DNA of 57,976 bases from Pseudomonadota bacterium. GTDB lineage: Bacteria; Myxococcota_A; UBA9042; GCA-2863065. The notes under the pieces were generated by a model, which searched no databases, was not told the origin of the DNA, and was given only the letters and a program-made list of their open reading frames with translations. Positions 34,524-43,512 of this stretch are shown here, in pieces. Position 1 is the first letter of the stretch, and each line of letters starts with the position of its first letter. The position numbers and the translations under genes are program-made. The DNA lies in assembly GCA_947498315.1 (NCBI GenBank), contig CANMLD010000005.1:1-57976 (forward strand), given 5' to 3'.

Positions 34524-36104
34524 TCAGGCGAGGACGTCATACTCGTCCGCGGACTCATCACTCATGCGAGTCCGAAGTGACTTGATCTCCTCTTCGGAGA
34601 GGCGCATCGAGTCGGTGACCGCCAAGCTGCGTTTGAGACCCGTTCGCGGGTCGGCAGCCTCGACGACGAGGAGGCCGTTTTCATCGACGCGAAAGGTAAC
34701 GTCGACCCAAATTTGACCGGCTCGCGCGGGAGGCAGGTTCTCGAGGCGAAAGGTGCCGATGAGCCTGTTGTCGCGTACCTCAGGGTGATCACCCTGATAG
34801 ACCTTGATGAGGACCGAGTTCTGGAAATCGCGCACGGTGGAAAACCGTTCGGTTCGAGATGCTGGGATAGGCTGATTCCGACGCAGAATCGGAGAGAACT
34901 TGGGCCCCTCCGCGATTCCCAGGCTGAGCGGCAGCACATCGAGCAGGAGCACGTCGCTCGTGTGCCCTTCGAGCATCGCCGCCTGAATCGCAGCGCCGAC
35001 GGCGACGGCTTCGTCGGGGTTGACCCCCTTTCGGGCAGGCTTTTCGAAGAACTCCTCGATTCGCCTCTGGACAAAGGGGCTCTTGGTACTTCCACCGACG
35101 AGCAGAACGTCGTCGATGGCCGCAACGGTGATGCCCGCTTCTTCGACCGCCGTTCGGCAGCACGCGAGCGCCTGGTCGATGAGCGGCGCCATCAGTGACT
35201 CGAGCCGGGTCCGAGACAGGCTCGTCTTGAGGTGCTTGGGCCCCGACGCATCCACGGTGAGGAACGGGAGCATGATGTCCGTCTCCTGCATGGCGCTGAG
35301 CTCCACCTTGGCGCGCTCCGCCGCCTCCTTCAGGCGCTGCATCGCCACCGGTTCGTCGTTCAGCTCTACCCCCTCCACTCGGTAAAACGCCTCGCGAAGG
35401 TAGTCGACGATACATGCGTCGATGTCGTCACCTCCAAGGAACGTGTCGCCACAGGTCGCCATCACCCGGACCACGCCCGTCTGGCAGTCCAGGATTGAGC
35501 AGTCGAAGGTCCCGCCACCGAGGTCGAAGACAGCCACGACGCCGGTACGGCCGCGGCTCCAGGAGTACGCGAGCGCCGCCGACGTCGGCTCGCTGATGAC
35601 GCGAAGCACGTCGAGGCCGGCCACACGTCCGGCGTCATGCGTCGCCGCCCGCTGTGCGTCGTTGAAGTAGGCAGGGCATGTGATGACGGCGGCTGAACAA
35701 TCTTCGCCCAAGTACTCCTCGGCCGCTGCACGCACCTGGCGCAAGATCATGGCCGAGATCTCGACAGGCGACCGCGCCGATCCAGCGACGTCGATCTGCG
35801 CCTTGCCACCACTGTCGATACTGACGACGAAAGGCATCCGCTTCTGGGTCGCCTCAAAGAGCGGGGACGACTTTCCGAGCCCCATCAATCGCTTGACGGA
35901 GCGAATGGTGGCCGTGGGGTTGGTGACGGCCTGCCGCCTCGCCGTGTCGCCAACGAGGATGCGTCCGTCGGGCATGAACGCCACCACCGATGGTGTGGTT
36001 CGGCCGCCCTCCGCGTTCGGTACGACGACTGGCTTGCCCGCCTCAATGACGGCGACGCAGGTGTTGGAGGTCCCGAGGTCGATTCCCATTACACGCCGTG
36101 CCAT
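34524..36104 (-). CDS. Hsp70-family chaperone without the C-terminal lid
   Basis: 526 residues from ATG 36104. The nucleotide-binding domain is intact: G-I-D-L-G-T-S-N-T near 7-15, D-L-G-G-G-T-F-D near 193, and L-L-V-G-G-S-T-K near 334. The linker D-V-L-P-L-S-L-G-I-A and the beta-sandwich substrate domain follow, ending with E-N-G-L-L-V-V-E-A. The protein stops shortly after L-S-E-E-E-I, where the helical lid should start, so it is about 100 residues shorter than DnaK (around 610-640). No DnaJ or GrpE gene is near. It may be a specialised, HscC-like Hsp70 rather than the housekeeping one. An upstream in-frame extension to 36254 is not protein-like. Confidence 0.92.
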   Translation of the reverse strand: MARRVMGIDLGTSNTCVAVIEAGKPVVVPNAEGGRTTPSVVAFMPDGRILVGDTARRQAVTNPTATIRSVKRLMGLGKSSPLFEATQKRMPFVVSIDSGGKAQIDVAGSARSPVEISAMILRQVRAAAEEYLGEDCSAAVITCPAYFNDAQRAATHDAGRVAGLDVLRVISEPTSAALAYSWSRGRTGVVAVFDLGGGTFDCSILDCQTGVVRVMATCGDTFLGGDDIDACIVDYLREAFYRVEGVELNDEPVAMQRLKEAAERAKVELSAMQETDIMLPFLTVDASGPKHLKTSLSRTRLESLMAPLIDQALACCRTAVEEAGITVAAIDDVLLVGGSTKSPFVQRRIEEFFEKPARKGVNPDEAVAVGAAIQAAMLEGHTSDVLLLDVLPLSLGIAEGPKFSPILRRNQPIPASRTERFSTVRDFQNSVLIKVYQGDHPEVRDNRLIGTFRLENLPPARAGQIWVDVTFRVDENGLLVVEAADPRTGLKRSLAVTDSMRLSEEEIKSLRTRMSDESADEYDVLA

Positions 36105-36272
36105 GCCTACAGAATCGTCGTTGGCACGAGCCACGTCAACTGATGAGCAACCCGCTCGTGCGAGGGGATAGCGCTCCCCCCTATCGACGGAGCCGACGAG
36201 CATGGCAAACTTCGGCAACGTCAGCGCGCGCAGCTTTGAGCGCCGCTGCTGCATGCACTCGCGGAGCTGTCG

Positions 36273-37478
36273 TTGTTCACCCTTCCTCCCTTCTGGACGC
36301 CGTGCCTATGGGCGCTCATGTCGGTTGCTTGCGCTGGTGGCTCTGACGGGGCGACGTCGCCCGACTCCGGGACATCGGACGACAGCACCACCAGCGACGC
36401 CGGGTCCATGCCATCCGACTCGACAGTCCAAGGCGATGCCGACGAGACCACTGAAGACAGCAGAGACACCGGCGCGGGTGAAGACCCCGAGGTCCTTGCC
36501 GACATCGCCACGCCTGAGGACGGTCGCGGCGAGAACGACTTCGTCGAGCTTTCGACGGCCATCGACACTGCCCCAAGCAGCCTCGACGCACCAGAGCCGA
36601 AGGACGTCCAAGACGCCATCTCCTTCGTGCTCGACTGCGACGTCTACTGCGCCCTGATGGCCGACGTCTGCGACGAAGACAACGCTCAGTACGCCAATGC
36701 CGCCGGCTGCAAAGCTGCCTGCGCTACCTTCTCGCTAGGACCACCGTCAGACGCGACGGGGAACTCTCTTACTTGCCGTTATGGCCGCGCCTTGATGGCT
36801 GAACAGACTCTTGGCGATCCGACCACCCTGTGCGTTGAAGCGGGTCCCACGGGCGGCGACGCGTGTGGCTCCGTGTGCGCTGGCTTCTGTACCATCGCGC
36901 AGGAGCTCTGCATCTCGACGTGGGTGGGGCTCGACTGCGAGGGCGTCTGCGACAACTTCCCGGAGGGCTCTACGTCGTGCCGAGTCGACGCGGCGATCGC
37001 AGGCGACTGCTCATCGACGACCCCATCGCAGGGCGGCGCTTGCGAAGCGCCGGTGCCGAGCGGCGACAACTGCGGCAACGCTTTTACTGTCAGCTCGCTC
37101 CCGTTCACTGGGAGTGGCGACACGACGGACGCCACGGACGACTACCACTACTCCCTTGGCCTCTGCGGCGGCGAGTTCGGCGGCAGTGGCGGCAAGGGGG
37201 CCAAAGACCAGGTCTGGAGCTACACCGCGTCGTCACCCGAGACCCTACGCATCGAGCTCAGGGCGAAGGGCGACTACGACTCCATCCTCTACGTCACCTC
37301 CGGCTGCGAGGACGTCTCCGCGGAGTGCCTCGACAAGAAGGATTCCGTCGGCTTCCAACCCGCCGAGATCATCGAGTTGGGCGTGAGCGCGGGTCAGACC
37401 CTCTACTTCGTCGTCGACGCGTCGGGCCCCTCGGCGGCGGATGCAGGGAGTTACGAAGTGAAGGTGTCATCGCTGTGA
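36273..37478 (+). CDS. Secreted lipoprotein with Cys-rich and PPC-like domains
   Basis: 401 residues from a TTG at 36273, the only start that gives a full signal peptide; the lipobox is S-V-A-C near residue 20. An Asp/Ser/Thr/Glu-rich linker reaches about 110. A Cys-rich domain (about 120-255) contains C-D-V-Y-C, C-G-S-V-C-A-G-F-C and C-E-G-V-C-D. The C-terminus (about 268-400) resembles the pre-peptidase C-terminal (PPC) fold: D-x-V-W-S-Y-T-A, Y-D-S-I-L-Y-V, G-Q-T-L-Y-F-V-V-D, Y-E-V-K-V. Probably displayed on the outer membrane; binding partner unknown. Divergent from the Hsp70 gene, with about 170 bases between. Confidence 0.82.
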   Translation: MFTLPPFWTPCLWALMSVACAGGSDGATSPDSGTSDDSTTSDAGSMPSDSTVQGDADETTEDSRDTGAGEDPEVLADIATPEDGRGENDFVELSTAIDTAPSSLDAPEPKDVQDAISFVLDCDVYCALMADVCDEDNAQYANAAGCKAACATFSLGPPSDATGNSLTCRYGRALMAEQTLGDPTTLCVEAGPTGGDACGSVCAGFCTIAQELCISTWVGLDCEGVCDNFPEGSTSCRVDAAIAGDCSSTTPSQGGACEAPVPSGDNCGNAFTVSSLPFTGSGDTTDATDDYHYSLGLCGGEFGGSGGKGAKDQVWSYTASSPETLRIELRAKGDYDSILYVTSGCEDVSAECLDKKDSVGFQPAEIIELGVSAGQTLYFVVDASGPSAADAGSYEVKVSSL

Positions 37479-37630
37479 ACGACGCAGGGGGCTCGGCCAA
37501 AGTGGAACGGGAGAGGTAGGCGCGCCGCGCGCCACTCACCGCGGGCCACGGTCGAAGGCATGGACTCGGCAGTTCGAGGACTTGGGCTCATGCGATCAAC
37601 GTTCAGTGGGGAAACCCACGAAGCGAAGCG

Positions 37631-39949
37631 CTAGTAGTCTGGCTGCGTGCGAATTCGGCCCCGCCATGGCGTGCGAAAGAGCTGCTCGCGTAGCGCCTTC
37701 GCCTCAGCCGGTGGCGCCCAGATGGCCGCGTACCGAATCATGTGTTCGATGACTTTCCGAAGGTAGTTACGGCTTTCGTGGGTCGGGATGTCTTCGACGA
37801 AGACGTCGAACGGCACCGATGGATCCCGAGTGCGCTCGAGCAGCGCGTTCATGAGCCGTGGGCCCCCGTTGTACGCGCCAACGGCGAGCGGCAAGTGGCC
37901 ATCATATTTCCGAGAGAGCGCGCCCAGATAACGCGTCGCCCAACGTAGATTCCACTTGGGTTCGAGCAGCATCCACCGCTGGTAGTCGTCCTTCATCTCG
38001 CCCGCGAGCCGTCGACCCGTTCGGTCGAGGAGCTCGACGAGTCCGAAGGCGGGAGCGCCTGAGATCATCCAAGGCTTGAAGCGAGACTCCTGCAGCATGT
38101 GGGCGTAGACCATCCACTCCGGGACCTGATTGAGGCGTGCGGCTGGGGCCACATGGGTCCCGTAGGCTCGCGGGTAGACCGCACGCCAGGCGGAGAGGGT
38201 CTCGGCCGTCGGGGCTGACCGAAGCACCTTGCCGTGTTTACGCCTCGCGTCGGAGCGCCGGGCCGCCCAGCTCTCGAGCGGTTCGGCCAGCGCCGAGTCG
38301 AGCTGGGCGAAGGTCGCTGTCCCGAGCTGCCGAGTGAGAGGCCCTTTGAGCTTGCCGAGCACGGCTCGTCCGACATCGGGTTCACCGAGATGAGACGCGA
38401 CGCGAATCGCGACGAGCTCGGGCGACGACGGAAGGTCCTTCCATGCGAGGGGCAGAGGAGCAGGTCCGAACGTAACGGGACGTGGTGACGGCTCGCCGAG
38501 CTGCTCGATGCGCCACTCCGCGAGGGCCGAATAGTAGGTGAGCGGGAACTTCACGATGAGCTCCCGCCACGTCTGAATGGCAGCGGCGCGGCTCCCTTGC
38601 AGCTCCTGCGCCCGGGCGATCCAGTATCTGGCCTTGCCGCCGACGAGCGGGTTGGGGCTCCCGAGGAGGCGCCTCATCGAGCGAATCGCGCCAGCGTGAT
38701 CGCCCGCCTGAAGTCGCCAGAACCCGACGAACCACGCATACTTGCCGTGATCGAAGCCGCCTTTGTGCGAGCCAAGGAACGCCTCGAGGTCGCGTGCGGC
38801 CTGGGCGCTCTTGCCGACCTGGTGGAGCAGACGGACCCGGTCGTAGTGCGCCTCGATCAGCTCCGTGATCGGCGCGGTCACCTGGACGATGGTCTCGCGA
38901 AAGCGCTTCTCGGCGCCCTCGGCGAGCGGCAAGTCGCCGTAGCGTGCGAGCCAGAGTTCGAAGGTCTTCAGCGCCGAGTCCGTCTGCCCGGTCTTACCTA
39001 GGGCGAGCGCGAGCGAGAGGAGGGACTTACGGGCCTCCGGCGCCTCGGGGGCCGATGCGGGACCGAAGTAGAGCGCCGCGCCCCTCGGGTCGTCACGGAG
39101 GCGCTCAGAGCCGATCTTGCCGAGGAAGTAGCCAACCCGATCGGCGTAGAGGCCGCGCTGCCAGAGCCAGAGGGCTTCTTCGCGGCACGCCTCATAGGCA
39201 CGGTGCTCGAACAGCCTCTGGACCCGGTCGAGACGGTCCCGGTTCGACAAGCGGGCGAGGCCCCCCATTCGCACGAGCGCCGCGTCGGCGAGCTCTGACT
39301 CGGGGTACGAGAGCGCGAGTCGCCGGTCGATCCGAGCGGCAGCATCGGCATCGAAGGTCGCGGTCAGGCGGGCGGCGCGATCGAGGAGCTCGTCGACCGG
39401 CAGTCGAATCCGCGACAGCTCGATGGTCGCGAGCGCCGCAGCGGCCGCCGCCTTCGGCGATAGCACCTTCTCGTCGAGCCGAGATTTCCGGAGCGCTGCC
39501 TCATGGGTCCGAAACTCGGAGGAGCGCTGCCGCAGCGTCGTGAGCAGACGGTGCGCATCGACCAAGCGCCCTTCGGCGACCATCACGTCGATCTCCGCGT
39601 AGGTTCGTGCATCCGAGGAGATGGTCCCGATGAAGCCGGACGCCTCGAAGGCCCTGCGAGCCAAGACAGCATCGCCGCGGCGTGACCAGATCCGGGCGAG
39701 CATGTGGCTCGCGGCCGCCTTGACCGCCTCGGTGGGCGATGCCTCTATTCGAACGAGTATCGGCAGGGCCGCGTCTTCATCAAGACGCTGAAGGGCCTCG
39801 GCCGCCTGATCGAGCAGAGACCAGTCGTCGCCGGGAAGGTCGCGGGCGCGCGACGGCACCGCCGCAACCATGGCCATTGACCACAGAGCCAAGAGTCGAC
39901 GACGTGCGGAGATCGTCGCGAATGCGGCAGTGAAGGCGGTTCGTCGCAC
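37631..39949 (-). CDS. Periplasmic Slt-type lytic transglycosylase
   Basis: 772 residues from a GTG at 39949 preceded by GGAG. A signal peptide (about 1-36) is followed by a long alpha-helical superhelix of TPR-like repeats (about 40-570), as in Slt70. The C-terminal transglycosylase domain has M-L-Q-E-S-R-F with the catalytic Glu, L-A-V-G-A-Y-N-G-G-P, and E-S-R-N-Y-L-R-K-V. The usual G-L-M-Q-L-M-P is replaced by F-G-L-V-E-L-L, an unusual form of the second motif. It should cleave peptidoglycan to 1,6-anhydromuropeptides, in wall turnover or to make room for envelope assemblies. Stands alone. Confidence 0.9.
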   Translation of the reverse strand: MRRTAFTAAFATISARRRLLALWSMAMVAAVPSRARDLPGDDWSLLDQAAEALQRLDEDAALPILVRIEASPTEAVKAAASHMLARIWSRRGDAVLARRAFEASGFIGTISSDARTYAEIDVMVAEGRLVDAHRLLTTLRQRSSEFRTHEAALRKSRLDEKVLSPKAAAAAALATIELSRIRLPVDELLDRAARLTATFDADAAARIDRRLALSYPESELADAALVRMGGLARLSNRDRLDRVQRLFEHRAYEACREEALWLWQRGLYADRVGYFLGKIGSERLRDDPRGAALYFGPASAPEAPEARKSLLSLALALGKTGQTDSALKTFELWLARYGDLPLAEGAEKRFRETIVQVTAPITELIEAHYDRVRLLHQVGKSAQAARDLEAFLGSHKGGFDHGKYAWFVGFWRLQAGDHAGAIRSMRRLLGSPNPLVGGKARYWIARAQELQGSRAAAIQTWRELIVKFPLTYYSALAEWRIEQLGEPSPRPVTFGPAPLPLAWKDLPSSPELVAIRVASHLGEPDVGRAVLGKLKGPLTRQLGTATFAQLDSALAEPLESWAARRSDARRKHGKVLRSAPTAETLSAWRAVYPRAYGTHVAPAARLNQVPEWMVYAHMLQESRFKPWMISGAPAFGLVELLDRTGRRLAGEMKDDYQRWMLLEPKWNLRWATRYLGALSRKYDGHLPLAVGAYNGGPRLMNALLERTRDPSVPFDVFVEDIPTHESRNYLRKVIEHMIRYAAIWAPPAEAKALREQLFRTPWRGRIRTQPDY

Positions 39950-40053
39950 GCGGCAGCTCCTAAGGGCCTGTCACGAAAGTACACGAGATGCGGTGCCGCG
40001 ATCAGTTTACTGCTACCTACGGCTACCGCCCCGGATTGAACAGCGAGCCCGAC

Positions 40054-43000
40054 TCAGAAGCTCAGGACGCCGCCTTGGGCCCCAGCAGCCCCATCGGCGC
40101 CAGGCGCAACGGGGCTGGCCCCGCCAAGTCCAGCGTTGCCACTGGTCCCCATGACGACAAACGAGGAGGCGGCGCCGTACCCCACGGGGGCGCTGATGCC
40201 GACCAGGAGGATGCCAACGCTCGCGCCCCCACAACCGCCGCCGCCACCGCCGCCGTCGCCGCCAGCGCCACCCGCGCCACCGCTCCCGCCACCGGCACTA
40301 CAGAACGCGTTTGACACCTGGGAACCACTGGCGCCACCCGCGCCGCCCGCACCGCCGAGCCCACCCGTGCCAGCCGGGCCACCTCCACCGCCTGCCCCGC
40401 CAGCGCCGCGTACCCAGATGTTGCCACTCTCCGTCGGGGCCGTCCCTCCGGAGACGAACAGGGCGACGCTGGCACCGCCGCCACTCCCGCCGCCGCCACC
40501 ACCACCACCGCAGCCGCTGCTGCCCCCGCCACCACCGCTGCCGCCGACATCGTCGAAGCCGCCCTTGAGCAGGTCGCAGTTGACCGTCTCGACGCCTCCC
40601 GCGGCGCCGCCACCGCCGCCACCCGCGCCAGCGAGCCCCGAGGTCCCGGGAGCCCCGTCTCCGGAGACGATCAAGTGGTCAAGGGCTTGCAGACCGCTAA
40701 CGCAGGCGCTACCTGCTTTGCCTGAGGGGCCCGAGTCGCCGCTCTCGCCGGCCTTCCCGGCTTTGTCGCTCGAAGGCAGCAAGGTGCAGCTCTCGCAGTT
40801 CTGGAGAGCGGCCGTCTTGCAGTCGAAGCCTGACGCGGCGGCCCAGAGGTGGTGGATGGTCGCGTCCCGCCCGGCGGTGCCGCCGATGCCGGCGCCGACG
40901 CCGACGCCCGCTTGACCCGACTCGGCTGGTTTTGGGAGTTGGAGATAAGGGCTTCCAGGGCAGGCGTTGCCGGCAGCGTCTTCGTCGAAGTCCGGGCAAA
41001 CCGCCTTGCCGCCAACCCCGCCGGAGACGTCAACTGCGCCACACGACTTGACGCCTCCTGCGCCACCGTCGTGCTCGTGGACGGCCGCACACTCGCTCTG
41101 GCCGATGTCACCGCCGCTGATGCCCGCTTCACCGCTATCGCCCGGCTCGCCGGTAGTCCCGGGCGATCCAGGCCGTCCGGGGAAGCCGACGCCGGCCACG
41201 ACCCGAAGATCGGCCAGGACGAGCGCAGAGCCGCACTCGCGGACGTAGACGCCGATGGAGTTTGGGGCGACATCGGTCCCGGGGGCGGCGTAGACCGTGA
41301 AGCCGGAGAAGCGCGTGGGCCCAACTACACCGACGCCGATGGCGTTCACGGCGCCGGGCAACACGCCACCGCTGCCGCCAGCGCCACCGCTGCCGCCAGC
41401 GCCACCGCTGCCTTCAGCTTCCGCCAAGATCGCGGTTGGTGACGGCGCCGCGCCGGCCTCGAAGCCGAAGCCGACCGGGAAGCCGCCCCAGACGGAGATC
41501 CCATCGACGAGCTCGACGCGCTCCTCGTAGACGCCCGTGGCGACGTAGACGTGGCCGCGGCCTAGCGAGACGGCTTTGTCGAGGCCAAGCACGATGGTTG
41601 GGAGCGGGTCGAACCGTGACCCCGCCGCCCCCACCTTGCCCGACGTGGCGACGAAGACCGCGGTCCCCTCGTCGCCGTCGACACCGTCGCAGTTCTGATC
41701 AACGCCGTCAGGCTGATCGATCGCGACCGACAGCGTGCATTCGCAGCCGTTGCCAGGGTTGCCATCGACGTCGAAGCGTCCGTCCTGACACAGGAAAGAA
41801 CAGTCAGGGACGGCGCCCGACGGGTCGCAGAATCCGGTGGACGCGGGCGGCGGTGACGCGAGGCAGTTGTTGCCACACACTCCACAATGTTGTCCCGCGA
41901 CGTAGCGCCCATCGACGTCGACGAAGGGCCCATCCACGGTCCCGTCGCAGTCGTTGTCGACGCCGTCGCATGCGTCAGCGGGCGTCTCGCAGGCGCTCCA
42001 TCCAGCGTCCGTGCAGACTTCTCGGCCGGGGCAGGTGATGACGGGGCCACTCTCAGGAGGGTCAGTCGGCTCACCCTCTCCTGGGTAATAGGTGACTTCG
42101 CACGGACGCTCGAGTCCGAGGCTCTGCCCAGAACACCCGCACGAGCCGCTGTTCGGCGTGCAGACCTGCGCGGCCTCTCCCGACCCTTCGGCCGCAGCGC
42201 TCTTGCAGCCGTAACCCAGCGGGCAATCTCCACCGGGGCCACATGGGAGAGCGCAGGCCTTCCCTTCGCCCGTCGCACCGACGTTCGGAGCCAGGCAGAC
42301 GCTCCCAGAGACGCCGCAGTCGGCGGCGACGACGCACGGCGCGCACAAGGTGGGCGGGAGGGGGCTGCACTGGACCGGGCTGGTCTGGACGTAGCCCGAT
42401 AGGCAGGCTTTCACAGCACAGTAAGGCGCAGCCGCCGCGTCGCCGAGGCCGTCGCTTCGGCACTCCGAGAGCGCGTTTGGGATCGCCTCCGCGCAAGTGC
42501 TTCCACACGCGCCGCAGTGTGCGTCGTCGGCGTACACGGGGACCGAGCCGGACGCATCCTGGAAGTCCTCATCGGTGAGTCCGTCGCAGTCGTCGTCGAC
42601 GTAGTTACACAGCTCGAGCGCCGGCTCGCGCGCCGTACAGAACTGACCCGCCGCGCCGTAGCAAAGCGACTCTCCTTCACACGTGCCGAGTTCGCTTTTC
42701 CGAGTGCAGACGGCAGTCTCACCACCGCCAACGGCTTCATCGAGCTCACCGTCACAGTCGTTGTCCTTGCCATCGCACAGCTCTTCGGTTGGCGTCTTCG
42801 CGGTGCAACCGGCGAAGGCCGTGCCGTTGCACGTCTCGAATCCAGGACAGGCGCCGAACGCGTTCGTGGTGGTGCAGGAGCGCACGGCTCCGATGCTCAA
42901 TGGCGAGCAGTCGCAAGTCCCGCTGGTGGGACGGCAATAGGAGGCCGTGTCAGCGGCGTTGGGCTCGCACGCGAAGCCTTCCGGACAGTCGCCGGGCTCG

Positions 43001-43494
43001 TCGCACGTCGTGGCGCAAAAGGACGCCCCACCGATCTCGAGACACGATCCGCCGCGACAGGAGATGTCCGACTCGCAAGGCACGCAGAGCAGGCTGGCGT
43101 TGGGAATACAGACGAAGGTCACGTCTTGACCGGCCGTCGCGACGCCCTTGCAACCCCAACCGGCGGGACAGTCCGTGACGCAGGCCTCGGAGCACTGATA
43201 GCCCGAGGGGCCGGCCACACAGAAACCGGACACGCAGTCGAGATTATCACCGCAGGGAGCGGCAAAAGCGCCGGTCCCGGAGACGGTCTCCGGGTCGCCC
43301 GTCATGGTGTCCTCTTCACTGCCGGCATCACCACGTGGGGCGTCGAACCCGACGACGTCTCGCGGCGTCGTGTCGCCTATCGGCGGCGTCGACTGCTCTT
43401 CGTCGCCGCACGCGCTCAGGACGAGGGCCACGAGTAGGGAGAAGCCGCGTGCGAAGCGGCGCGTCGAGGTTACGTCGTGAAGTTGGAGTCGCAT
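40054..43494 (-). CDS. MopE-motif lipoprotein with Gly-rich C-terminal half
   Basis: About 1146 residues from ATG 43494. Lipobox L-S-A-C near 31. Residues about 60-700 are Cys-rich with several C-D-G-x-D-N-D-C-D-G-x-x-D motifs (putative metal binding, MopE type) and C-x2-C modules. Near 620-700 there is a segment resembling a DUF1565/right-handed beta-helix entry (V-F-V-A-T-S-G, Y-V-A-T-G-V-Y-E-E-R, W-G-G-F). The last about 450 residues are extremely rich in Gly-Gly-Ala/Ser, with scattered Cys pairs. Likely a surface lipoprotein; function unknown. The Gly-rich half also makes a long Pro-rich antisense frame, ignored here. Its start is only 18 bases from the divergent transporter start. Confidence 0.83.
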   Translation of the reverse strand: MRLQLHDVTSTRRFARGFSLLVALVLSACGDEEQSTPPIGDTTPRDVVGFDAPRGDAGSEEDTMTGDPETVSGTGAFAAPCGDNLDCVSGFCVAGPSGYQCSEACVTDCPAGWGCKGVATAGQDVTFVCIPNASLLCVPCESDISCRGGSCLEIGGASFCATTCDEPGDCPEGFACEPNAADTASYCRPTSGTCDCSPLSIGAVRSCTTTNAFGACPGFETCNGTAFAGCTAKTPTEELCDGKDNDCDGELDEAVGGGETAVCTRKSELGTCEGESLCYGAAGQFCTAREPALELCNYVDDDCDGLTDEDFQDASGSVPVYADDAHCGACGSTCAEAIPNALSECRSDGLGDAAAAPYCAVKACLSGYVQTSPVQCSPLPPTLCAPCVVAADCGVSGSVCLAPNVGATGEGKACALPCGPGGDCPLGYGCKSAAAEGSGEAAQVCTPNSGSCGCSGQSLGLERPCEVTYYPGEGEPTDPPESGPVITCPGREVCTDAGWSACETPADACDGVDNDCDGTVDGPFVDVDGRYVAGQHCGVCGNNCLASPPPASTGFCDPSGAVPDCSFLCQDGRFDVDGNPGNGCECTLSVAIDQPDGVDQNCDGVDGDEGTAVFVATSGKVGAAGSRFDPLPTIVLGLDKAVSLGRGHVYVATGVYEERVELVDGISVWGGFPVGFGFEAGAAPSPTAILAEAEGSGGAGGSGGAGGSGGVLPGAVNAIGVGVVGPTRFSGFTVYAAPGTDVAPNSIGVYVRECGSALVLADLRVVAGVGFPGRPGSPGTTGEPGDSGEAGISGGDIGQSECAAVHEHDGGAGGVKSCGAVDVSGGVGGKAVCPDFDEDAAGNACPGSPYLQLPKPAESGQAGVGVGAGIGGTAGRDATIHHLWAAASGFDCKTAALQNCESCTLLPSSDKAGKAGESGDSGPSGKAGSACVSGLQALDHLIVSGDGAPGTSGLAGAGGGGGGAAGGVETVNCDLLKGGFDDVGGSGGGGGSSGCGGGGGGGGSGGGASVALFVSGGTAPTESGNIWVRGAGGAGGGGGPAGTGGLGGAGGAGGASGSQVSNAFCSAGGGSGGAGGAGGDGGGGGGGCGGASVGILLVGISAPVGYGAASSFVVMGTSGNAGLGGASPVAPGADGAAGAQGGVLSF

Positions 43495-43512
43495 CGTCGG
43501 CGCATCGGCTCG

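Noticed and set aside
40136..40915. Pro-rich plus-strand frame
   Set aside because: It is the complement of the Gly-rich half of the MopE lipoprotein; GGC/GGT codons read as GCC/ACC/CCG on the other strand.
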